From the NCBI GenBank assembly GCA_017560605.1, contig JAFZEQ010000047.1:1-11319 (forward strand): a DNA stretch of 11,319 nt. Direction: 5' to 3'. Both the position numbers and the translations under genes were made by a program. Below the pieces are notes generated by a model. That model was not told the origin of the DNA. It saw only the letters and a program-made list of their open reading frames with translations, and did not search any database. Below, piece after piece: positions 1 to 6,776 of the stretch (position 1 is its first letter; each line of letters opens with the position of its first letter). This DNA is from Paludibacteraceae bacterium. Its GTDB lineage: Bacteria > Bacteroidota > Bacteroidia > Bacteroidales > Paludibacteraceae.

Positions 1-1553
1 CGGTTGCTAGCCAAATAAGCAGCATTATCTGCTATGGCATTAGGTGTACGATAACCCAATCCCACTGAACCACGAATAGTCCACCACTCAAATGGTGCAT
101 AGCGCACATTCATACGAGGAGTAGTAAAGAAGCCATATCTAGTAGAGTAATCCTCACGAATACCCGCTAGCAAAGTCAATTTATCTTTGTAAGTATAAGT
201 ATATTCAGCAAACATACCAGGTGTCACTTCCCAAGTATTCAAATAGGTAACAGCTGGATCCAAAATAGAGAATAGTTGCTCATCATACTTATCGAAATTC
301 ACGCTCACACCTGTTGATAATTTGTGTTGATGGTTATCATTAGGATCAGAAGCTGAATCATCAAATGATGTTTGGAAAATAGCATTCAAATATGCATTCG
401 TCTGTGCAGCATTCCATTGACGAGAACCATAGCTATTCTGCTGATTGTGATAGGATGCAGAAGTAATAATACCAATAGAAGTACCTAGATCAGGATCAAA
501 GACAAAGCCATTCTTGATGAATCCATCGATGCGATAAGTCTTTAGGTCGATATGATAAGGCGAAGCAGCAAAGGCTGGCAAAGCGATAGCATCTTTGGTT
601 TGACCGCCTTGACGACGATCGTAGATACCACGCACTAGGAATTGTCCAGTATAATCACCCGTTTTAACATACCAACGATTGAGCAGATTGATATTGGTAT
701 TCTTTGGCATATCAAGGAATCCATCATGGTTATGGTCCAATTCCAAAGACATATTCTGTGCATGGAAAAGAATTCCCGTTGATACTTTATCATTCAAATC
801 CCAACCGCCGGTTGCATTCACCTCGGCATGAGTCTCAGTACTAATCATTGCATTGAGCGAGATAGGATCCTGCGTTTGTGGTTTGAGATATTCCACATTA
901 ATTTGTCCCGCAATAGCTTCATATCCGTTCAACACAGACGAAGTTCCTTTGCTCACTTGGATAGCCTCCATCCAAGGTCCAGGTATATACTCCATACCAA
1001 AAGCCTGTGCCAATCCGCGAATATTTGGTGTATTTTCTGTTAACATCTGCACATAGGTTCCATTGAGACCCAAAAGACGAATCTGCTTCGCTCCAGTTGC
1101 TGCATCCGAATATGCCACATCGACAGAAGCACTCGTCTCAAAACTCTCACTCAAATTACAACAAGCGGCCATACAGAGTGCTTCCCCAGTGAGAGTCTCT
1201 GTTTGCAAAGGAGTTACACGCGAGCGAAGCACCGACATCTTACGCTCAACAATTTTAAGTTCGTCTAGTTCAAGATTGCTAACCAAAACAATTGTCAATT
1301 CACCATGCGATGTGACTTGAGTCGTATCATTGTGATAGCCCATAAAGCTAGAAACAAGCATATCAGTTGATTTGACCTTATTCAACTTAAATCGCCCATC
1401 CAAATCCGTTGCAACTCCTACAGTAGTGCCTGCCCAATATACATTGGCACCTACCAACGGATAGCCTTTGTCATCTAGCACCACGCCTGAAACCTGTGCA
1501 TAAGACAAAACGCTAAAAAACAACATCAACGCCACAATCAGTGATTTATTCAT
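1..1553 (-). CDS. TonB-dependent outer membrane receptor, 3' end cut by window edge
   Basis: About 517 codons of an open frame that leaves the window on the left, so the distal beta-barrel is missing. Residues 1-19 form a signal peptide (MNKSLIVALMLFFSVLSYA, then Q). Residues about 21-92 are a carboxypeptidase-regulatory-like domain (SGVVLDDKGYPLVGANV). The TonB plug spans about 115-225, with KQIRLLGLNGTYVQML, PGPWMEAIQVSKG and YEAIAGQINVEY, and the barrel begins after about 230. The plug starts with a cysteine cluster (C127, C131, C132 in LCMAACCNLSESF). A dockerin/EF-hand-like loop, DHNHDGFLD, lies at 273-281. Such receptors take up scarce ligands across the outer membrane using TonB-ExbBD energy. 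It starts 28 bases after the FeoB-like stop with no promoter visible between, so it is probably the second gene of a metal-uptake operon. The ligand cannot be read from sequence. The start is the ATG that gives a proper signal peptide. Confidence 0.93.
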   Translation of the reverse strand, partial: MNKSLIVALMLFFSVLSYAQVSGVVLDDKGYPLVGANVYWAGTTVGVATDLDGRFKLNKVKSTDMLVSSFMGYHNDTTQVTSHGELTIVLVSNLELDELKIVERKMSVLRSRVTPLQTETLTGEALCMAACCNLSESFETSASVDVAYSDAATGAKQIRLLGLNGTYVQMLTENTPNIRGLAQAFGMEYIPGPWMEAIQVSKGTSSVLNGYEAIAGQINVEYLKPQTQDPISLNAMISTETHAEVNATGGWDLNDKVSTGILFHAQNMSLELDHNHDGFLDMPKNTNINLLNRWYVKTGDYTGQFLVRGIYDRRQGGQTKDAIALPAFAASPYHIDLKTYRIDGFIKNGFVFDPDLGTSIGIITSASYHNQQNSYGSRQWNAAQTNAYLNAIFQTSFDDSASDPNDNHQHKLSTGVSVNFDKYDEQLFSILDPAVTYLNTWEVTPGMFAEYTYTYKDKLTLLAGIREDYSTRYGFFTTPRMNVRYAPFEWWTIRGSVGLGYRTPNAIADNAAYLASN

Positions 1554-1581
1554 ATTTTGTATTATTAAGACTTGAAAGTTA

Positions 1582-3306
1582 TTATACAATTAAACATCCT
1601 ACTTGATATATTACGAAACTCACTATCCAAGCTAGTAGCATGGATTGAACAAGACTAAACCACGCCCATTTAGCACCTAACTCCTTACCTAGAGTAGTGA
1701 TAGTAGCTACACATGGGAAATACAACAACACAAAAGCCATAAACGCATATGCCGTTACTGGCGTAAAAGCAACTAAGGCCATATCGGATGGATACAAGAT
1801 ACCCATCGTTGAAACAATGGCCTCTTTGGCTGGTAATCCTGTCAGCAAACATACTGACATTTTCCAATCGAAACCCAGTGGTTTCATCACGGGTTCCATC
1901 CACTGTCCGATACTAGCCAAGTAACTATGCTCCATATCATTCATACTACCCGTTGGGAAATAGGTCAACGCCCAAATAATAACACTTGCCCAGATGATAA
2001 CAGCAGGAATCTTTTGCAAATAATCAGCCACACGCTCCCAGATATGCATACCTGTATTGCGCCAAGTAGGTCGACGATAAGCAGGCAACTCACTTACATA
2101 ATCGTGCTTTGGTTGTCGGAATGCAGATGTGCGCTGCATAATAAAAGCGAACAATATACTCAACAGCACACCCAAAACATATAACGAAAGCATCACAATA
2201 GCCTTCTGATCAGCAAAGAATGCACCTATAAAAAGCATATAGACCGGTAAACGAGCCGAGCAACTCATAAATGGAACCATAAGCATCGTTAGCGCACGAT
2301 CTTTTTTGTTGGTAATATCACGCGCCGCCATAATGGCCGGAACATTACATCCAAATCCCATCAACATTGGTATAAACGAACTACCATGCAAGCCTATACG
2401 GTGCATTATCTTGTCCAACACATAAGCTGCACGGGCCATATAACCCGTATCCTCCATCAAACTCAAGAAGAAGAACATGATTATAATATTAGGCAAGAAA
2501 GCCAAAACTGCACCTATACCCATCAGCACACCATCCAACAGCAAACTAGTCCACCATGTGCTAGGCATAAGTCCATGCAACCAATCAACCAATAATTGTA
2601 TACCATTACTGATCCATTCTTGAGGATACGCCCCCAAGGTAAATGTACACTCAAACACCAACCACAAAATCAACATCAACAATGGCAGACCTACCCACCT
2701 GTTAGTAAGCATCTTGTCTAGACGATCCGCCCAAGAGTGACCAGTATCATTCTGCGCGTGAGTAAGCGTTTCCTCCAACGCACCGTGCACAAAACCACGA
2801 CGAGCCTGTGCGAGCACCTCGCGCGAGGATACTTGATAGCGATTCTCCAACCGTTTGCGTTGCTCATCAGCCACACGAACCAAGATATCAGAATGCGGCA
2901 GAAGAGCCAACATCTCATCAGGACGTTCCAAAAGACGAATCGCTATGTAGCGCTTGGAATATTTATCACGTATATCTGGTAAGGTAACGATAACATTGAT
3001 AATCTGATCTATAGAAAACTCAACATCCTTACCATAGGTAACATGAATATGTCGAAAATCTACTTCACCCTGCAAAATTTGCAGCTTATCCTCTGCAAGA
3101 CCAATGGGCACACCAAACAATTTGCTCAACAGAGGATAATCCAATATATGCTGTGTCGAAAGCAAATCATCATAGTGAGTAAGAAGCACAACGAAAGGCT
3201 GGTGACGATCTATTAGTTCTGCAGTTCGAACCAAATCACTCTCCAAACAACGCGCATCTACTTCCTGCACTTGAATGCCATCTAATATGTACTCTTTTTC
3301 ATTCAC
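1582..3306 (-). CDS. feoB: FeoB-like metal permease lacking a functional G domain
   Basis: This 574-residue protein is clearly FeoB in its membrane part. The first Gate motif is MGFGCNVPAIMAAR (C320), the second CSARLPVY (C349), followed by GLPAKEAIVSTMGILY and YFPCVATI (C532), among many hydrophobic segments from about residue 203 to 574. FeoB imports ferrous iron (some paralogues manganese) across the inner membrane and normally has an N-terminal GTPase domain. Here the protein begins inside that domain. Residues 11-48 match the stretch leading to G4, but NxxD is replaced by THYD (43-46). The P-loop, switch I, DxxG and G5 are absent, while part of the following helical region (RHIHVTYGKDVEFSIDQI, 85-102) remains. 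The FeoA domain often fused in Bacteroidota is also missing. The start is GTG; an in-frame stop lies at 3325-3327 and a promoter just upstream, so the missing part is not hidden in this frame. It is either a specialised G-domain-less permease or an early-decay paralogue. Confidence 0.9.
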   Translation of the reverse strand: MNEKEYILDGIQVQEVDARCLESDLVRTAELIDRHQPFVVLLTHYDDLLSTQHILDYPLLSKLFGVPIGLAEDKLQILQGEVDFRHIHVTYGKDVEFSIDQIINVIVTLPDIRDKYSKRYIAIRLLERPDEMLALLPHSDILVRVADEQRKRLENRYQVSSREVLAQARRGFVHGALEETLTHAQNDTGHSWADRLDKMLTNRWVGLPLLMLILWLVFECTFTLGAYPQEWISNGIQLLVDWLHGLMPSTWWTSLLLDGVLMGIGAVLAFLPNIIIMFFFLSLMEDTGYMARAAYVLDKIMHRIGLHGSSFIPMLMGFGCNVPAIMAARDITNKKDRALTMLMVPFMSCSARLPVYMLFIGAFFADQKAIVMLSLYVLGVLLSILFAFIMQRTSAFRQPKHDYVSELPAYRRPTWRNTGMHIWERVADYLQKIPAVIIWASVIIWALTYFPTGSMNDMEHSYLASIGQWMEPVMKPLGFDWKMSVCLLTGLPAKEAIVSTMGILYPSDMALVAFTPVTAYAFMAFVLLYFPCVATITTLGKELGAKWAWFSLVQSMLLAWIVSFVIYQVGCLIV

Positions 3307-3332
3307 TATAAACGCGATACTACTTCACGCTG

Positions 3333-3363
3333 CAAAATTACTGCTTTTTTCACAACCTCACAA
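3333..3363 (-). promoter_or_regulatory. Promoter of the feoB-like/TonB receptor operon
   Basis: On the minus strand the -7 box TAATTTTG (3333-3340) matches TAnnTTTG. A TTG -33 element (3361-3363) lies 20 bases upstream, the usual Bacteroidota spacing. Transcription would start near 3325, leaving about 20 bases of leader before the GTG at 3306. This supports the shortened FeoB reading frame as the expressed product. Confidence 0.7.
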
Positions 3364-3381
3364 TACCTAATTGTAGGTATT
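3362..3381. promoter_or_regulatory. Perfect 8-bp inverted repeat overlapping the -33 box (putative operator)
   Basis: AATACCTA and TAGGTATT are perfect inverted arms separated by four bases (ATTG). The dyad overlaps the -33 element of the feoB-like promoter, where a bound dimeric repressor would block RNA polymerase. A metal-responsive repressor of the DtxR/MntR or Fur type is the natural candidate given the genes downstream. The site does not match a consensus that can be named with certainty. Confidence 0.5.
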
Positions 3382-3394
3382 TTTTGTAAAAAAC

Positions 3395-3418
3395 AAAAAA
3401 AGGAGGGAGCCCCTTCTT
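3395..3418 (-). terminator. Probable intrinsic terminator of the small lipoprotein gene
   Basis: Read on the minus strand, AAGAAGGGG (3418-3410) pairs with CCTCC plus part of the following T-run, with a four-base loop CTCC and two G-U pairs. A run of seven T (3401-3395) follows. It lies 14 bases after the lipoprotein stop and upstream of the feoB promoter. The T-run is partly used in the stem, so the call is moderate. Confidence 0.5.
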
Positions 3419-3431
3419 AAAGGAAGAAAGA

Positions 3432-3704
3432 TTAGTAACAATCCTCTTGACTTTTATTAGCGCGCTGATAGGTGATAGAATAATACTCATCTGATATTCC
3501 CAATGAATCTGCAGCAGCACGATACTGTTCTATAAAAATGTCTATTTCATTAGAACTGGACCACACATATTTTTCATTGGTTACAGTTGTCTCAACAAAA
3601 GGAATCTTATACTTCTCGGTTATTAAATAGCAGTAATTCGTATCGCCACAACCACTTAACAATATCACCAAAAAAAGAGCTGATAGTAATAAATATTTTT
3701 TCAT
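3432..3704 (-). CDS. Small lipoprotein of unknown function
   Basis: This 90-residue protein starts with MKKYLLLSALFLVILLSGC, a type II signal peptide with lipobox LLSGC and lipidated C19, so it should be anchored in the inner or outer membrane. The mature part of about 72 residues is polar and Tyr-rich, with Cys at 25 and 89 that could form a disulfide. No domain is recognised. The reading frame could begin 12 codons earlier at 3740, but only the start at 3704 places the positive residues and hydrophobic core correctly. It has its own weak promoter upstream and a terminator-like hairpin downstream, so it appears to be a separate unit from the feoB-like operon. A role linked to that operon is possible only by proximity. 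Confidence 0.75.
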   Translation of the reverse strand: MKKYLLLSALFLVILLSGCGDTNYCYLITEKYKIPFVETTVTNEKYVWSSSNEIDIFIEQYRAAADSLGISDEYYSITYQRANKSQEDCY

Positions 3705-3737
3705 ATTAATATTATTTAAAGTTTTACAATAAGCTTG

Positions 3738-3767
3738 CAAAATCTATGCCAGTAAACAAAGTAGCAA
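3738..3767 (-). promoter_or_regulatory. Weak candidate promoter for the small lipoprotein
   Basis: On the minus strand, TAGATTTTG (3738-3746) resembles the -7 box TAnnTTTG with one extra base. A TTG (3765-3767) sits 18 bases upstream of it. The distance from TTG to TTTG is within one base of the consensus. The match is imperfect, hence low confidence. Confidence 0.35.
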
Positions 3768-3804
3768 GAAAATTGCATAAAATGTGAACTTTTCGCTTTT
3801 TTTC

Positions 3805-3835
3805 TTGCAAATGTGCTTTTTTTGTTGTACCTTTG
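3805..3835 (+). promoter_or_regulatory. Promoter of tRNA-Leu
   Basis: A TTG at 3805-3807 and TACCTTTG at 3828-3835 are separated by 20 bases, a close match to the Bacteroidota housekeeping promoter. The tRNA begins 13 bases after the -7 box. Confidence 0.75.
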
Positions 3836-3848
3836 TGCCCGATTTCGA

Positions 3849-3934
3849 GCCGCGATGGTGGAATCGGTAGACACGAAGGACTTAAAATCCTTTGGCCAGT
3901 GATGGCTGTGCGGGTTCAAGTCCCGCTCGCGGTA
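3849..3934 (+). tRNA. tRNA-Leu (anticodon TAA)
   Basis: An 86-base cloverleaf. Acceptor arms are GCCGCGA and TCGCGGT with a G1-U72 wobble, as in E. coli tRNA-Leu(UAA). The anticodon stem AAGGA/TCCTT closes the loop CTTAAAA with anticodon TAA. A long variable arm (TGGCCAGTGATGGCTGT region) marks a class II tRNA, and the T arm is GCGGG-TTCAAGT-CCCGC. The discriminator is A73, and CCA is not encoded (the gene is followed by CTG). It reads UUA leucine codons. Confidence 0.95.
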
Positions 3935-3948
3935 CTGAAAGAAAAAAG

Positions 3949-3980
3949 AGTGCTTAACATGGAAATGTTAGGCACTTTTT
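3949..3980 (+). terminator. Intrinsic terminator after tRNA-Leu
   Basis: A 12-bp stem (AGTGCTTAACAT pairing with ATGTTAGGCACT, one G-U) with loop GGAA is followed by T's. It starts 15 bases after the tRNA and ends 24 bases before the next coding start. Confidence 0.8.
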
Positions 3981-4003
3981 GTTAATAGAAAAATCACTAC
4001 ACT

Positions 4004-4786
4004 ATGCAAGGCACTCAAAAGACAAAGTATCCATTCTTATTACTCTTCGCTAGCTTCTGGTTATGCATGATTCCTGTTTTTCGCTCAGAGGATCTAAATG
4101 AGCTTAGAAACATTGATGTCAATGGCGTTAATCTTGTTTATCAGATTAAGGGCAATAGCAAAGATCCTGCAGTTATACTTTTACATGGGAATAGCGGTGA
4201 ACACGATCATTTATCTATAATGGTTGACCAACTAGATTCAGCTGGATACCTCGTGTACGCATTAGACTCACGAGGACAGGGTGCTAATGCACCTGTGAAG
4301 GAATATCATTATATTGATATGGCTAATGATTTATACGAATTCATCGAGGAATTAGATCTAGACAAACCAGCAATATTCGGCTGGAGCGATGGCGGCAATG
4401 TAGCATTGCAGATGGAAGTACTTCACCCTAACACCGCAGGAGCAATCATCACTGCAGGAGCAACCTTGTTTCCCGAAGGTGTAGTTGCTAGTTTCTGGGA
4501 GGAATTTAAAAAAGAATTAGAAAAAGACTCGATTCCACCGCTTACCAAAATGATGCTTTTAGAGCCACAAATGACGGCCAAAGACATGCAAAGCATTCAA
4601 TGTCCAGCATTAATTACAGCAGGCGAGAAAGACCTAATAGACCCAGAACACACAAAACTGATCGCAAACAATATAACTAAAGGCGAAATGTATATAGTCC
4701 CCAATGAGGATCATGGCTCATTCGTATACAAGAGCCCAATCATTGGTAAAATTGTGCTAGATTATCTCAAGAAGATACATTACTAA
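4004..4786 (+). CDS. Alpha/beta hydrolase, probably exported
   Basis: This 260-residue protein has an alpha/beta-hydrolase fold. The oxyanion-hole motif LLHGNSG lies at 59-65 and the nucleophile elbow GWSDGG at 126-131 (Ser128). An acidic residue in GEKDLIDPEHT (Asp210 or Asp213) and His237 in NEDHGSF complete the triad. The N-terminus has a hydrophobic stretch (FLLLFASFWLCMIPVF, 11-26) after basic residues, consistent with a signal peptide or membrane anchor. The substrate is unknown; relatives include esterases, lipases and C-C hydrolases. It starts 24 bases after the tRNA-Leu terminator with no separate promoter seen, so it may depend on read-through. Its stop interlocks with the stop of the convergent downstream gene by four bases. 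Confidence 0.88.
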   Translation: MQGTQKTKYPFLLLFASFWLCMIPVFRSEDLNELRNIDVNGVNLVYQIKGNSKDPAVILLHGNSGEHDHLSIMVDQLDSAGYLVYALDSRGQGANAPVKEYHYIDMANDLYEFIEELDLDKPAIFGWSDGGNVALQMEVLHPNTAGAIITAGATLFPEGVVASFWEEFKKELEKDSIPPLTKMMLLEPQMTAKDMQSIQCPALITAGEKDLIDPEHTKLIANNITKGEMYIVPNEDHGSFVYKSPIIGKIVLDYLKKIHY

Positions 4787-5841
4787 GGTATCAACCACTC
4801 GTTGAGTTTGCTGCGCAAATCACCCAAACTATGTTCATCCTTAGGGTGTACTCGATTGGTGAGGAGTATGACTGCTCTACCCAACTGAGGCATGATTGTA
4901 ACACTGGTACCAGTATAACCTGTATGACGACATCGTTGCTGTTCGCCGTATGATGTAGATACAGTATCTGTCCACAAGCCAGCCTGACATCCATTCTCAC
5001 GAACTTCAGGCGGCAACTGCATAAACCATATAGACCATTTGGCTACATCTTCTGCGGTAGCAAAAAGACCAGCATTGCCCGAAATACCATTCATTATCAT
5101 ACGTGCAAGCGGATCGTGCACCTCACCATGTAAACACACACTATCTAGGCATTCTGTAGGAGCTATATATCCCTGCAATATAGTATCCGGCAACCATCCC
5201 ATGTTCACACCTAATTCAGAATACAAGGTGGAGCGCAAATAACGATTTATATCCATTCCTACAATAGACTCCACCACGCGCTGCAAACTAATAAAATTAA
5301 GACAGGAATACCTGTATTTTTCACCGACCGCAGATGGACGCTTGCACCTAGCTATGGTATCGATCATATAACTAGGATAATCCTGATGATGAATATTACG
5401 ACTAGAGAATATACTATCAAGGCGATTAGCATTCATATACGCAGGTAAGCCAGAGTAATGTGTCATTAAATGACGAATCTGTACATCGGTATGATAATTA
5501 GGAATATATTGAGATACTAAATTATTGACATTTGCTTTTCCATCTGCACAGAGCAATAACATTGCCGTACCTGCACCTAATGGCTTACTCACCGAAGCCA
5601 AATCAAATATCGTGTTGGTTGTCATAGCTTCTACAATAGGAACAACACGGCGATTGCCATAAGCTTGAAGATACACAATCTCTTGATTATCAACGACACA
5701 CAACACAGCACCAGGAATAATACTATCAGCAATAGATGCATTGATGATACTATCTGCTGTCGCAAAATTAAGATTAGATTTGACCTCTACACAAGAAAAC
5801 AAACCTAGCACGATGGATAATAGCGAAATTACTCTTTTCAT
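4783..5841 (-). CDS. Beta-lactamase-fold serine hydrolase lipoprotein (class C / DD-peptidase family)
   Basis: This 352-residue protein starts with MKRVISLLSIVLGLFSC, a lipoprotein signal with lipidated C17. The catalytic SxxK is SVSK (S83, K86) in FDLASVSKPLG. THYSGLP (127-133) is the usual post-helix motif, and HTG (307-309) stands for the KTG/HxG motif near the C-terminus. GISGNAGLFATAEDVAKW (252-269) is typical of this family. The middle YxN/YSD motif is YSC (178-180), an unusual cysteine. The family includes peptidoglycan-trimming carboxypeptidases and esterases; the substrate is not known. The frame is open back to 5937, but the -7 box at 5863-5870 lies between that start and 5841, so the ATG at 5841, which also gives the lipoprotein signal, was chosen. 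Confidence 0.88.
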   Translation of the reverse strand: MKRVISLLSIVLGLFSCVEVKSNLNFATADSIINASIADSIIPGAVLCVVDNQEIVYLQAYGNRRVVPIVEAMTTNTIFDLASVSKPLGAGTAMLLLCADGKANVNNLVSQYIPNYHTDVQIRHLMTHYSGLPAYMNANRLDSIFSSRNIHHQDYPSYMIDTIARCKRPSAVGEKYRYSCLNFISLQRVVESIVGMDINRYLRSTLYSELGVNMGWLPDTILQGYIAPTECLDSVCLHGEVHDPLARMIMNGISGNAGLFATAEDVAKWSIWFMQLPPEVRENGCQAGLWTDTVSTSYGEQQRCRHTGYTGTSVTIMPQLGRAVILLTNRVHPKDEHSLGDLRSKLNEWLIP

Positions 5842-5862
5842 GTTGATTAATACTATTTTCCG

Positions 5863-5893
5863 CAAAAGTACTACTTTTTTTGCATATTTCAAA
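5863..5893 (-). promoter_or_regulatory. Promoter of the serine hydrolase lipoprotein
   Basis: On the minus strand, TTTG (5890-5893) and TACTTTTG (5863-5870) are separated by 19 bases, a full match to the Bacteroidota promoter. The start codon follows about 20 bases later at 5841. The element interleaves with the divergent promoter for the DUF4886 gene. Confidence 0.8.
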
Positions 5894-5910
5894 ATAAAGC
5901 AGTACCTTTG
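5879..5910 (+). promoter_or_regulatory. Promoter of the DUF4886 gene
   Basis: TTTG (5879-5882) and TACCTTTG (5903-5910) are separated by 20 bases. The coding start is 35 bases downstream. Its -33 box lies inside the spacer of the divergent promoter. Confidence 0.8.
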
Positions 5911-5945
5911 TACTCCTAATTTATCATATTTAAACAAATTACTTT

Positions 5946-6776
5946 ATGAACAAGTTTTATTCCTTACTTATTGCCGTATTTTTTAGTGCAATATTCACCA
6001 CACTTTGCGTAGCTAACGACACAATTAGAGTTTTGTGCATCGGTAACAGCTTTTCATGGGATGCCGTTGAACAAGAATTAGCACCATTGTGTAAAGAGGG
6101 CAAGCAACCTATCATCATTGGTAATCTATACTATGGTGGATGTTCATTAGAGCAACACTATACATTCCTACATCAAAACAAGTCTTATTATAGTTTCCGC
6201 TACATAGAAAACGGAGTTAGAACGTTAAATGACGGTTACTCATTGCGACGCGCACTCAAATTAATGAAATGGGATTATATCTCTTTTCAACAAGCCAGCC
6301 ATGACAGCGGTATTCAAAGTAGTTATGAGCCATTTTTGAGCGATTTAATCGACACTGTGCGTCATTACCAGCCTAAAGCAAAATTATGCTGGATGCAAAC
6401 CTGGTCATACTCAAAAGATGCAAAACACCCTAAATACCCACGCTACAACAAGAATCAACAGATTATGGATGACAGCATCCACAACGCAACCGTAGCACTG
6501 CTCAAAAAACATCCTGAACTTACGCTGATACCTTGTGGTAAAGCCATCACACTAGCACGCCAGACAAAACTAGGCGACACACTATGCCGAGACGGATACC
6601 ATCTAAATTATGTATACGGTCGTTATACAGCAGCTTGTGTATGGTATGAATTTCTAACTGGAAAAAGCTGCTGCACAAACAAATACAAAAACGAGAAAAT
6701 GACTCAAGAGCAGCAAGTCCTCACGCAAAAAGCCGCACACAAAGCTATGTTGTGGAAAAAAACACTGAATAAATAA
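5946..6776 (+). CDS. DUF4886 (SGNH hydrolase-like) exported protein
   Basis: This 276-residue protein has a signal peptide of about 23 residues (MNKFYSLLIAVFFSAIFTTLCVA, cut before ND). IRVLCIGNSFSWDAVEQ (27-43) is the SGNH block I, with candidate nucleophile Ser35. IIIGNLYYGGCSLEQH (56-71), WDYISFQQAS (109-118), DGYHLN (216-221, candidate Asp216/His219) and GRYTAACVWYEFLTGKS (225-241) match the DUF4886 pattern known from Bacteroidales. SGNH relatives are usually esterases acting on acetylated glycans or lipids; no substrate is established for this family. It should act in the periplasm. The RNase R-like gene follows 64 bases downstream on the same strand without a clear promoter or terminator, so the two may be co-transcribed. 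Confidence 0.88.
   Translation: MNKFYSLLIAVFFSAIFTTLCVANDTIRVLCIGNSFSWDAVEQELAPLCKEGKQPIIIGNLYYGGCSLEQHYTFLHQNKSYYSFRYIENGVRTLNDGYSLRRALKLMKWDYISFQQASHDSGIQSSYEPFLSDLIDTVRHYQPKAKLCWMQTWSYSKDAKHPKYPRYNKNQQIMDDSIHNATVALLKKHPELTLIPCGKAITLARQTKLGDTLCRDGYHLNYVYGRYTAACVWYEFLTGKSCCTNKYKNEKMTQEQQVLTQKAAHKAMLWKKTLNK

Noticed and set aside
828..1320. Three overlapping plus-strand open frames of 67-85 codons
   Set aside because: They are antisense to the TonB receptor, whose frame is fully open with clear motifs across this stretch; their translations show no domain or signal.
3307..3431. Possible missing G-domain part of FeoB by frameshift
   Set aside because: Only 125 bases separate it from the lipoprotein gene; they hold a promoter, a dyad and a terminator-like hairpin, with an in-frame stop at 3325-3327. 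There is no room for a G domain.
3716..3919. 67-codon minus-strand open frame
   Set aside because: It overlaps most of tRNA-Leu and its promoter and has no protein-like features.
3849..3980. tRNA-Leu as an integration site of a mobile element
   Set aside because: No integrase, no repeated 3' tRNA fragment and no change in gene style were seen nearby.
5842..5937. Upstream ATG start extending the serine hydrolase by 32 residues
   Set aside because: The extension lies over and upstream of the predicted promoter, and only the ATG at 5841 gives a lipoprotein signal peptide.
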